Below, one piece after another: positions 43,431 to 50,137 of a stretch of DNA of 64,000 bases. How positions within the stretch are numbered: position 1 is the stretch's first letter; each line of letters opens with the position of its first letter. This DNA comes from UBA1764 sp045616685 (GTDB taxonomy: Bacteria > Bacillota > Clostridia > Peptostreptococcales > Anaerovoracaceae): NCBI GenBank assembly GCA_045616685.1, contig JAZLHF010000008.1, positions 13,322 to 77,321 of the forward strand. The letters are read 5' to 3'. Both the position numbers and the translations under genes were made by a program. Below the pieces are notes generated by a model. It saw nothing but the letters and a program-made list of their open reading frames with translations. It ran no database searches and was not told the origin of the DNA.

Positions 43431-43458
43431 ATATTACCATATATTACCATATAGTCAA
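43431..43458 (-). promoter_or_regulatory. comEA promoter with duplicated extended -10
   Basis: On the - strand TTGACT (43458-43453), a 16-bp spacer, then TG-G-TAATAT with the hexamer at 43436-43431. The 10-bp unit ATGGTAATAT occurs twice in tandem (43450-43441 and 43440-43431), duplicating the extended -10. The hexamer of the second copy ends 6 nt before the comEA ATG, so the transcript would be leaderless. Confidence 0.6.
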
Positions 43459-43471
43459 ATAAATAAAAACC

Positions 43472-43500
43472 AAATAAAAAAAACTGGCCCTAAGGCCAGC
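43472..43500 (-). terminator. Intrinsic terminator after the SLH-like lipoprotein gene
   Basis: On the - strand CTGGCC (43499-43494) pairs with GGCCAG (43489-43484) around a 4-nt loop, followed by T8. Confidence 0.9.
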
Positions 43501-43514
43501 TTGTATAAATAATA

Positions 43515-44123
43515 TCATTTTGCTCTATAAAGGAACGTTACCATATGAGCTTTCGTGCAATCCATATCTGGAGCGAATAAATTATGCCCAATACCAAATG
43601 TTATTCCATTTATCTTAGCCCACTGAACAGAATCAATTCCTTGAGTATCTAAAAAGTTATCATCTCCATTTACCTCAGGACTTTCTGCTTTTTTCCACAT
43701 GAAATCAATCGCATCTAAACGTGAAGCTGTTGTGTTGGAACATTCATTTTTAACTGAAATGATTCCTTTTTCAAGGCCCCACTCAATTGCTTTTGAAATA
43801 TCTGAATTTGGATCTGAATCTGCAACCGCTTTTGCGGAAACAACTTGACCAGGCGCTCCTGCTGCTTTCCACATCGAAATAAGAATCTCGGCTTTAGTCA
43901 TTGGAGTGTCGACTCCATATAAATCAGGCTTAGCCTCTGTAATTATTCCTTCTGATGCACCCCATGAAACTGAATCTTCAAACCAGTCTCCTACTTTTAC
44001 ATCAGAGTAAACTGCGGCAGCATCAATCTGAGGTTTAGCTTGTGATTCACTCTTTCCGTTACCACAAGAAACCATGCCGATTCCTATTGCCAATATTAAA
44101 ATACATGCTATTAATTTCTTCAT
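43515..44123 (-). CDS. Putative lipoprotein with degenerate SLH repeats
   Basis: The 202-residue product starts with a lipoprotein signal (MKKLIACILILAIGIGMVSC, lipobox VSC at about residue 20). It then has three SLH-like repeats: YSDVKVGDWFEDSVSWG, a second around SKAIEWGLEKGIISV, and a third ending DCTKAHMVTFLYRA. SLH domains normally bind secondary cell-wall polymers; these copies are diverged. I start it at ATG 44123 because this gives the signal peptide. A strong promoter ends 10 nt before this ATG and no Shine-Dalgarno is present. Confidence 0.85.
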   Translation of the reverse strand: MKKLIACILILAIGIGMVSCGNGKSESQAKPQIDAAAVYSDVKVGDWFEDSVSWGASEGIITEAKPDLYGVDTPMTKAEILISMWKAAGAPGQVVSAKAVADSDPNSDISKAIEWGLEKGIISVKNECSNTTASRLDAIDFMWKKAESPEVNGDDNFLDTQGIDSVQWAKINGITFGIGHNLFAPDMDCTKAHMVTFLYRAK

Positions 44124-44133
44124 AAGTGGGACT

Positions 44134-44162
44134 AGTATATCATATTTAAACTTTTCTATCAA
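44134..44162 (-). promoter_or_regulatory. Promoter of the SLH-like lipoprotein gene
   Basis: On the - strand TTGATA (44162-44157), a 17-bp spacer and TATACT (44139-44134) preceded by an extended TG. The 10-mer ATGATATACT is identical to that before the other lipoprotein gene at 2861-2870. The leader would be only about 3 nt. Confidence 0.65.
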
Positions 44163-44835
44163 ATAAAGAAATGAACTTTCCATTTTCTTTAAATAATAAA
44201 TCTGTTCTCATAACCCTAACTTCAACAGTTGTCTGCCCAACAAACTTAAGCAAACTTTCGCTTAGTTGCGCAGGATTTAATGTTTCATTGGGAGCTGCTC
44301 TAAGAACCATATCAAAGATCTGACCTCCAGGGATATCAATTGGCCCAGAAATAGAATAAATCCACTTTTTCATGTCTTTTTCAACATATTGCTTGGTCTT
44401 TTTATCTCTTTTAAGAACCATAATTTCTTTTTGCGATAAAAAGTCTGCAAGTTGTGTATTAGTTATTTGTGAATCAGCCAAAAAAACTTTAAATATTGAG
44501 CATTCTGTTATAGCTGATAGATTCTTCCTTTCGTGAGGAATCTCTTTGCATTCCATGAATTTTATGCCTTCAGGAAGAGCTTGATTAAGCCTATCTACCA
44601 ATGTAGTTGTGAACACCCCTTCCGTGGTTTCAAATTCAAAATAGTCTTTTTCAGCTTCGAAGCCTAAAGATAAAGGTTGGACTATATTTGTTATGGGGTG
44701 CGGATTAAATCCTTGAGTAAAACAAAGTGGTATATTAGCTCTATAAAGAACTCTTCTAAACAATCTTTGTAAATCCAAATGTGAAATAAATCGCATATTA
44801 CCCTTTTTATAAAAGGTTAAAACATATCTATGCAT
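44146..44835 (-). CDS. TIGR03936 family (DUF2344) radical SAM-associated protein
   Basis: A 229-residue protein with the family signature LTFYKKGNMRFISHLDLQRL at the N-terminus and FTQGFNPHP near residue 40. It always accompanies a TIGR03960 radical SAM protein, as here, with an 8-bp overlap. The pair is conserved across Clostridia near the L21/L27 genes and is suspected to modify RNA or a ribosome component, but the reaction is unknown. RNase E/G, which often follows, is absent. Confidence 0.92.
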   Translation of the reverse strand: MHRYVLTFYKKGNMRFISHLDLQRLFRRVLYRANIPLCFTQGFNPHPITNIVQPLSLGFEAEKDYFEFETTEGVFTTTLVDRLNQALPEGIKFMECKEIPHERKNLSAITECSIFKVFLADSQITNTQLADFLSQKEIMVLKRDKKTKQYVEKDMKKWIYSISGPIDIPGGQIFDMVLRAAPNETLNPAQLSESLLKFVGQTTVEVRVMRTDLLFKENGKFISLFDRKV

Positions 44836-46651
44836 GTTTTAAAACACCTCCAAAAGGACAATCTACGTGATTATTAATTCCACAATTTTGGCAGCCATAT
44901 CTGCAGTCATCAGTTGTGACTCCGGCCAGAGCCTTTTTCCATTCTTTAAGATAAAATTCTTTACTTACACCATTATCAATAATTTCCCATGGCTGTTCTT
45001 CATTAGGATCTAATTCATTGACAGCAAAATAATTGTCATCGATGCCAGTTTCAGCCATAGCTTCTAACCAAAGATCCTTCTTAAAGCCTTCAGTCCAAGC
45101 ATCAAAGCTGCAACCTTTGTTATATGCAGCAAGTAGTGTCTTGCAAAGCTGACGATCACCACGAGCAAAGAAAGCTTCTAGATGAGACTGGAAACTGCCA
45201 TGATATCTATAAGTTATACCTTTAACTTTCTTAAATTTTTCTCTCAGATAGATGTGCTTTTCTTCAAATTCTGCAGTTGTATTTTGCCTTACCCATTGGA
45301 ATACCGTTTGAGGCTTTGGAACAAAATTGGAAACTGAAACAGATACATTAAATCGTTTACCTTTTTCGTGAGCAAGTTTCATGATTCTTGTTGAAAGATC
45401 AACAATCCCATCAAGGTCCTCATATGTTTCTGTAGGAAGCCCCATCATAAAGTAAAGTTTTACTGATTGCCATCCCATATCCATTGCCTGATTTAAGGTT
45501 GCAAATATGTGTTCCTCAGTAATATTTTTGTTAATAACGTCTCTAAGTCTCTGTGTACCGGCTTCACAAGCAAAAGTTAAGCCAGATTTTCTTACACCTT
45601 GTAATTCATTCAAAATTTTAAATGCAAAATTGTCCATTCTAAGAGATGGAAGTGATATACAAATCTGTCTTGGTTGACAATATTCCATTAAATCTGTTAC
45701 AAGTGGTTTGAACTGTGAATAATCAGATGTTGAAAGCGACAATACTGAAATCTCTTGATGGCCACTATCTTTTAGTTGTGATCTTGCGATGTTAACAACG
45801 GTATCTTTGTCTCTTTCTCTCACTGGTCTATAATTCATTCCAGCCTGGCAGAATCTACATCCACGTGTACATCCCCTAAAGATTTCTACGCTTGGTCTAT
45901 CATGTACTACTTCAATAAGTGGCACTAATGTCTTGCGCGGGTAATCTACTGCATTTAAGTCCTTAACAAAGGCTCTTAATACTCTATCTGGGGCATTTTT
46001 ATTAAGCTTTTGATGGTTTTTATTATAAAAAGATGGAACGTAAATTCCTTGGATTTTAACGGCTTTTTCCAAAAACTCAAGCTTTGACCAACCGTTTAGC
46101 TTTTTTTGTCTTGCAAGTTCTAAAAGTTCTATAAGCTGCTCTTCTCCATCTCCTACTTGAATTACATCTATAAAATCGGCAAATGGTTCTGGATTGAAAC
46201 AGCATGGACCTCCGGCAATAACAATAGGATCATCTTCGGTTCTGTCTTTACTTAAAAGAGGAATTTCTGCCTCATCAAGGCACATTAAAATATTAGTGTA
46301 TCCAAGTTCATATTGAAGTGTAAACCCTAATACATCACATTCCTTAACTGGGGTTTTGCTTTCCAAAGTAAAAAGAGGAACTTTGGCTTTCTTCATTTCT
46401 TCGGCCATATCTCTTGCCGGAGCAAATACTCTTTCGCACCATAGTTTCTCTTCTTTATTTACAAGATAGTACAAAAGCTGTAAGCCAACATATGACATTC
46501 CAATCTCATAAGTGTCAGGAAAACAGAATGCAAAACGTAACATATCATCAGATTCTTTCTTAATCACTTGATTAAGTTCTCCTCCGATATATCTTGCAGG
46601 CTTTTCTACTTTTGGTAATATTTTATCTAATTGTGTTTGTACGCTACTCAT
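44828..46651 (-). CDS. TIGR03960 family B12-binding-like radical SAM protein
   Basis: The 607-residue protein has an N-terminal B12-binding-like domain (residues about 20-190), a radical SAM domain with the cluster motif RGCTRGCRFCQAGM near residue 260, and a C-terminal Cys-rich end (CRYGCQNCG ... DCPFGG) that may bind another cluster or zinc. The substrate is unknown. The start overlaps the obgE stop region by 8 bp, so it is co-translated with obgE. Confidence 0.92.
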   Translation of the reverse strand: MSSVQTQLDKILPKVEKPARYIGGELNQVIKKESDDMLRFAFCFPDTYEIGMSYVGLQLLYYLVNKEEKLWCERVFAPARDMAEEMKKAKVPLFTLESKTPVKECDVLGFTLQYELGYTNILMCLDEAEIPLLSKDRTEDDPIVIAGGPCCFNPEPFADFIDVIQVGDGEEQLIELLELARQKKLNGWSKLEFLEKAVKIQGIYVPSFYNKNHQKLNKNAPDRVLRAFVKDLNAVDYPRKTLVPLIEVVHDRPSVEIFRGCTRGCRFCQAGMNYRPVRERDKDTVVNIARSQLKDSGHQEISVLSLSTSDYSQFKPLVTDLMEYCQPRQICISLPSLRMDNFAFKILNELQGVRKSGLTFACEAGTQRLRDVINKNITEEHIFATLNQAMDMGWQSVKLYFMMGLPTETYEDLDGIVDLSTRIMKLAHEKGKRFNVSVSVSNFVPKPQTVFQWVRQNTTAEFEEKHIYLREKFKKVKGITYRYHGSFQSHLEAFFARGDRQLCKTLLAAYNKGCSFDAWTEGFKKDLWLEAMAETGIDDNYFAVNELDPNEEQPWEIIDNGVSKEFYLKEWKKALAGVTTDDCRYGCQNCGINNHVDCPFGGVLKHA

Positions 46652-47927
46652 CGATATATTCGAAATCGTAATCTATAATTCGTATTGTGTCTCCATCCTC
46701 GAGACCCATTTCCTTGAAGCGTTCAATAGCTCCCCTATCTTCTATATATTTCTGCAAGTATCTTAAAGACCCTGCATCATTAAAGTTCGTAGAATTGAAT
46801 ATCTTTTCAAGTTGCTTGCCACGGACTACATAGACATCATTTTCTAATGAACAATAAAGTTCTCTGTAATCTTCATCTTCTTCAGTATCACGAGCTTCAT
46901 ATGGAATAAGAATTTCTTCTTCTGGAGCTGTTTCGCTAAGAAGCTGATATGCTGCTTTTAGAAGTGCATCAACCCCTTCGTGGATTGGAGCGCAGATTGG
47001 GTAAACCTGAAGTCCTTTTGATTCAATATAATCAGTAAATCTCTTTAAATCTTCCGGAGTAACCATATCGGTTTTATTAGCTGCAACAATCTGCGGTTTT
47101 GAAGCTAGCTTTTTAGAGTACTGTGATAACTCTAGGTTTATCTTTTCAAAATCATCAATTGGATCACGGCCTTCACTACCCGATACATCAACAATGTGAA
47201 TCAAGATTCTTGTACGCTCTACATGTTTTAAGAAATCAAGACCAAGTCCTTGTCCCTCTGAAGCACCCTCAATAAGTCCCGGGATATCGGCCATTACAAA
47301 GGATGAATCATACATATTAACAACGCCAAGTTTTGGAGTTAAGGTTGTGAAATGATAATTCGCAATCTTAGGATTAGCAGATGTAGAAACTGAAAGCAAT
47401 GTGCTCTTGCCTACATTAGGATAACCAAGAAGACCGACATCGGCTATAAGTTTAAGCTCAAGTTCTATATGCTTTTCTCTTGCGAAGCCTCCGGCTTCTG
47501 CAAAGTTAGGAGCTTGACGAACTGAGTTTTTAAATAGAACGTTGCCTTTACCGCCTTTGCCTCCGCGAACTGCAATAAACTTTTGCCCGTTTTCAACTAA
47601 ATCAGCCATTACTTCATTGGAATCAATGTCTCTAACTAAAGTACCAACTGGAACTTTGATGATAAGATCTTCACCATCTTTTCCAAATTGCTGACGACCT
47701 CTACCATCTTCACCCGGAGCAGCTTCATATTTAGTTTTATATCTAAAGTCCATTAATGTACGTAAGCTGAGGTCGGCCTGAAGAACAATGTCCCCACCTT
47801 TGCCCCCGTTACCTCCATCAGGACCGCCTTGAGGAATATTTGCTTCACGTCTAAATGAAACAGCTCCATTACCGCCCTTGCCAGATTTTACGTAAATTTG
47901 AGCTTTATCAACGAATGTGTTTGCCAT
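46644..47927 (-). CDS. obgE: Obg family GTPase
   Basis: Obg is an essential GTPase in 50S assembly and stress that binds (p)ppGpp. The 427-residue protein has the glycine-rich Obg fold (GGKGGNGAVSFRREAN, GGPDGGNGGKGGDIV), a G domain with GYPNVGKSTLLS near residue 165 and NKTD near 283, and a C-terminal OCT domain (VVRGKQLEKIFNSTN ... DYDFEYIDE). The ATG has no Shine-Dalgarno and lies 8 nt beyond the T-tract of the rpmA terminator, the same arrangement as rel. Confidence 0.97.
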   Translation of the reverse strand: MANTFVDKAQIYVKSGKGGNGAVSFRREANIPQGGPDGGNGGKGGDIVLQADLSLRTLMDFRYKTKYEAAPGEDGRGRQQFGKDGEDLIIKVPVGTLVRDIDSNEVMADLVENGQKFIAVRGGKGGKGNVLFKNSVRQAPNFAEAGGFAREKHIELELKLIADVGLLGYPNVGKSTLLSVSTSANPKIANYHFTTLTPKLGVVNMYDSSFVMADIPGLIEGASEGQGLGLDFLKHVERTRILIHIVDVSGSEGRDPIDDFEKINLELSQYSKKLASKPQIVAANKTDMVTPEDLKRFTDYIESKGLQVYPICAPIHEGVDALLKAAYQLLSETAPEEEILIPYEARDTEEDEDYRELYCSLENDVYVVRGKQLEKIFNSTNFNDAGSLRYLQKYIEDRGAIERFKEMGLEDGDTIRIIDYDFEYIDE

Positions 47928-47934
47928 AATAAAC

Positions 47935-47960
47935 GAAAAAGAGGCTCGAAATCGAGCCCC
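47935..47960 (-). terminator. Intrinsic terminator between rpmA and obgE
   Basis: On the - strand GGCTCGA (47958-47952) pairs with TCGAGCC (47949-47943), followed by TCTTTTTCGTTT. It ends only 8 nt before the obgE ATG, so it may work as a partial terminator that lowers obgE relative to the ribosomal genes. Confidence 0.85.
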
Positions 47961-47970
47961 CTTAAATCAA

Positions 47971-48228
47971 CTAAGCTTCAGTATATACACTTACTTGCTT
48001 TCTGGTCTTGTCTTTTCTTTCGAACTTAACAATTCCATCCTGCTTTGCGAAAAGTGTGTCATCTCCACCGATACCTACATTGTTACCAGGATGAATCTTT
48101 GTTCCTCTCTGTCTAACAATAATTGTACCTGCACTTACGAACTGACCGTCGGCTCTTTTTACTCCTAAGCGCTTAGACTCACTGTCTCTACCGTTCTTAG
48201 AGCTACCTACACCTTTTTTACTTGCCAT
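47971..48228 (-). CDS. rpmA: 50S ribosomal protein L27
   Basis: The 85-residue L27 begins MASKKGVGSSKNGRDSESKRLG, which is the mature-type N-terminus that reaches the peptidyl transferase centre. The Firmicutes leader peptide that ends in FFA and is removed by Prp is missing. A GGAGGT Shine-Dalgarno precedes the ATG. The gene follows rplU by 22 bp, with no prp (ysxB) gene between. Confidence 0.97.
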   Translation of the reverse strand: MASKKGVGSSKNGRDSESKRLGVKRADGQFVSAGTIIVRQRGTKIHPGNNVGIGGDDTLFAKQDGIVKFERKDKTRKQVSVYTEA

Positions 48229-48250
48229 GTGGTTTACCTCCGATCCTTTA

Positions 48251-48718
48251 TTACTTTAATCCTGCTTCGATAGCAGCGATTAATTCAGCGTTAGTTGTAT
48301 TTTCATCGATTGCAATGTTATTGGCTTTTGCATAATCAATGAGTTCTGCCTTCTTCATAGATTTAAGAGAAGGTTTCTTTTCTGGTGCAGCTTCACTTAC
48401 AAAACCATCAGCAACAATGTTAGTAACTTCAAGCTGTGTGTATGGCTGTCTGTGACCTTGTTTCTTGCGATAGTCTTTCTTAGCCTTATACTTGTAGATA
48501 ATAACTTTCTTGCCTTTGCCGTTTTCAACTACTTTGCATTCAACCTTAGCACCATCAACAAATGGCTTACCTACGACTGTCTTGCCACTACCGCTTACTG
48601 CGATAACTTCATCGAGAACAACGCTTTGTCCTGCTTCAACGTTTAACTTTTCAACGTTGATAATGTCTCCATTGGAAACGCGATACTGCTTTCCCCCGGT
48701 CTGTACTACTGCGTACAT
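48251..48718 (-). CDS. rplU: 50S ribosomal protein L21 with C-terminal SAP/HeH-like domain
   Basis: Residues 1-105 are a normal L21 (MYAVVQTGGKQYRV ... KKDYRKKQGHRQPYTQLEV). The protein then continues to 155 residues, against the usual 100-105. The extra part contains a short Pro/Lys linker and a helix-turn-helix-like unit, SMKKAELIDYAKANNI ... NAELIAAIEAGLK, which resembles HeH/LEM, SAP or Rho-N-type nucleic-acid-binding domains. ATG 48718 is chosen because GGAGGT lies just upstream. It is the first gene of the rplU-rpmA unit. Confidence 0.95.
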   Translation of the reverse strand: MYAVVQTGGKQYRVSNGDIINVEKLNVEAGQSVVLDEVIAVSGSGKTVVGKPFVDGAKVECKVVENGKGKKVIIYKYKAKKDYRKKQGHRQPYTQLEVTNIVADGFVSEAAPEKKPSLKSMKKAELIDYAKANNIAIDENTTNAELIAAIEAGLK

Positions 48719-48804
48719 ATTGTTTACCTCCATATTATACGGGCTCGCCTTTATGGGTATGTAATTAAAATTACATTTGAAAAGAACCACATTTAGAGCG
48801 GCAA
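48719..48804 (-). promoter_or_regulatory. rplU 5' leader (possible L21 autoregulatory leader)
   Basis: About 85 nt separate the predicted transcription start from the rplU ATG. The - strand leader contains a TGTAATTTTAATTACA hairpin (48776-48761) and GC-rich elements (CCGCTC and GGCGAGCCC) that could pair at a distance. Firmicutes rplU genes are known to carry an L21 leader RNA. I see the position and a plausible fold, but cannot confirm the conserved consensus by eye. Confidence 0.4.
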
Positions 48805-48811
48805 CACACGA

Positions 48812-48840
48812 ATAATATCAAAAATGGCAAGCTTTGTCAA
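48812..48840 (-). promoter_or_regulatory. Strong promoter of rplU-rpmA
   Basis: On the - strand consensus TTGACA (48840-48835) and TATTAT (48817-48812) with a 17-bp spacer, directly beside the terminator of the upstream yugP gene. Confidence 0.8.
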
Positions 48841-48841
48841 T

Positions 48842-48869
48842 AAAAAATGGGCATTTTCGCCCATTTTTT
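48842..48869 (-). terminator. Terminator of the YugP-like gene
   Basis: AAAAAATGGGC (48842-48852) pairs perfectly with GCCCATTTTTT (48859-48869). It is symmetric, and in its working direction it overlaps the stop codon of the YugP-like gene. Confidence 0.9.
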
Positions 48870-49563
48870 AACGTCTTGAAGATCTTGTTAACATTATCAT
48901 TCTTAACAAGTTACCAACAGCCATAGCAAGGGCTGCAAGATACGTTAATGCAGCTGCAGATAATACGGCTTTTGCTCCAGTGTAATCTGAACTATTACTT
49001 ATTAAGCCATAGTCTTGCAGGAGTTTTAAACCTCTCCTAGAAGCATCAATCTCAACTGGTAATGTAACTAAATGGAACAGAATAACCACGACGAACAGAA
49101 TTACACCCAAATCTGCTAATTTTGCTGCTCCGAGGATTAAGCCGATTATAAGCATTGGCCAAGATAAGCTCGAGCAAATATTAACGGCAGGTACAATTGA
49201 GTTTCTAAATTTTAACAACTTATATCCTTCGTAATCTTGAATTGCATGTCCACATTCGTGGGCTGCAATACCCATAGCTGCTATAGATGGGCTATTAAAC
49301 ACTCCATCACTGAGATTTAATGTTTTATTTTGAGGATTGTAGTTATCAGTTAGTTTACCCTGGACATGATTGATAGGCATACTCCCCATGCCATTTCGAT
49401 CAAGAATTACTCTTGCAACTTCACCACCAGGAATAGCTTTTGAATTTGCAATGCTTGAGTATTTGTTATATGCGCTCTTAACCTTAAGCTGTGCATAAAA
49501 AGTTAAAATGATTGCCGGAATAAGCACTATCATTGATAAGTAATATTCTAAACCGTAATACAT
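48868..49563 (-). CDS. YugP-type membrane zinc metallopeptidase
   Basis: A 231-residue membrane protein of the neutral zinc metallopeptidase family (PF04298). It has an N-terminal membrane helix, the HExxH site in AAHECGHAIQDYEGY near residue 110, further hydrophobic segments around 130-190, and EIDASRRGLKLL with the likely third metal ligand. The substrate is unknown. I use ATG 49563 because AAGGAG lies 8 nt upstream; an in-frame TTG at 49584 would put the Shine-Dalgarno inside the gene. Confidence 0.9.
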   Translation of the reverse strand: MYYGLEYYLSMIVLIPAIILTFYAQLKVKSAYNKYSSIANSKAIPGGEVARVILDRNGMGSMPINHVQGKLTDNYNPQNKTLNLSDGVFNSPSIAAMGIAAHECGHAIQDYEGYKLLKFRNSIVPAVNICSSLSWPMLIIGLILGAAKLADLGVILFVVVILFHLVTLPVEIDASRRGLKLLQDYGLISNSSDYTGAKAVLSAAALTYLAALAMAVGNLLRMIMLTRSSRR

Positions 49564-49586
49564 ATTCAACATCTCCTTATTCAAGA

Positions 49587-49592
49587 ATTATA
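49587..49592 (-). promoter_or_regulatory. Possible -10 box of the YugP-like gene
   Basis: On the - strand a consensus TATAAT lies 24 nt before the start codon. The -35 is unclear. Confidence 0.35.
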
Positions 49593-49615
49593 CACTATAT
49601 TTTCTTAAAATTAGC

Positions 49616-50137
49616 TTAAAAACGAGTATTTCTTATTAGTTTTGATAAATCTTTTCCATTAACAGTTTCTATATTAAATTTATCAGCATAATCATAAGCG
49701 GGGTCAGTAAAGTCGCTTGTAGTTACAAAAATTCCTCTATCAGCATCGGAGTCAATCATTGCAGAATGAAGTTTCTGAATGCGTTCACGATCAACTTTAT
49801 GGCTTTGCTTATACAATTTAACCTCTACTGCATATTTATGACGACCTTTATACATAATTATATCTTTACCACCATCTCCTGAGCCACCTGTTACTTCAGT
49901 ATCAAAACCTCTATCTTTATAAATATCAGCAATAAATTGCTCGAATTCTAATGGACAAGTTGCAAAATGTCTAAGAAGTTTTTGAATATTGGAATAATGT
50001 CTATATTTGATTAAAGATAACAATTTCTTGATAACTAAAATTAAAAAGATGAAAAGCAAAATGGCTAATATCAAATAATCGATATTAGCCACTGCTAAAG
50101 TATAAAAATCTTTAAAATTAATCGAGAATAACTCCAT
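49616..50137 (-). CDS. Membrane-anchored Mrr-type restriction endonuclease domain protein
   Basis: The 173-residue product has one membrane helix at about residues 19-38 and a C-terminal Mrr_cat domain of the PD-(D/E)xK class. The key residues are in VTGGSGDGGKDIIMYKG and VEVKLYKQS. Such membrane Mrr-like proteins may attack foreign DNA, but many are uncharacterised. The likely ATG at 50137 overlaps the recA stop by 20 bp and has no good Shine-Dalgarno, so translation is probably coupled to recA. If so, the gene is co-expressed under SOS control. Confidence 0.8.
   Translation of the reverse strand: MELFSINFKDFYTLAVANIDYLILAILLFIFLILVIKKLLSLIKYRHYSNIQKLLRHFATCPLEFEQFIADIYKDRGFDTEVTGGSGDGGKDIIMYKGRHKYAVEVKLYKQSHKVDRERIQKLHSAMIDSDADRGIFVTTSDFTDPAYDYADKFNIETVNGKDLSKLIRNTRF

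Noticed and set aside
48719..48790. Longer L21 starting upstream of ATG 48718
   Set aside because: The added residues would be encoded by the promoter-proximal leader, and the strong GGAGGT points to ATG 48718, which gives the conserved MYAVVQTGGKQYRV start.
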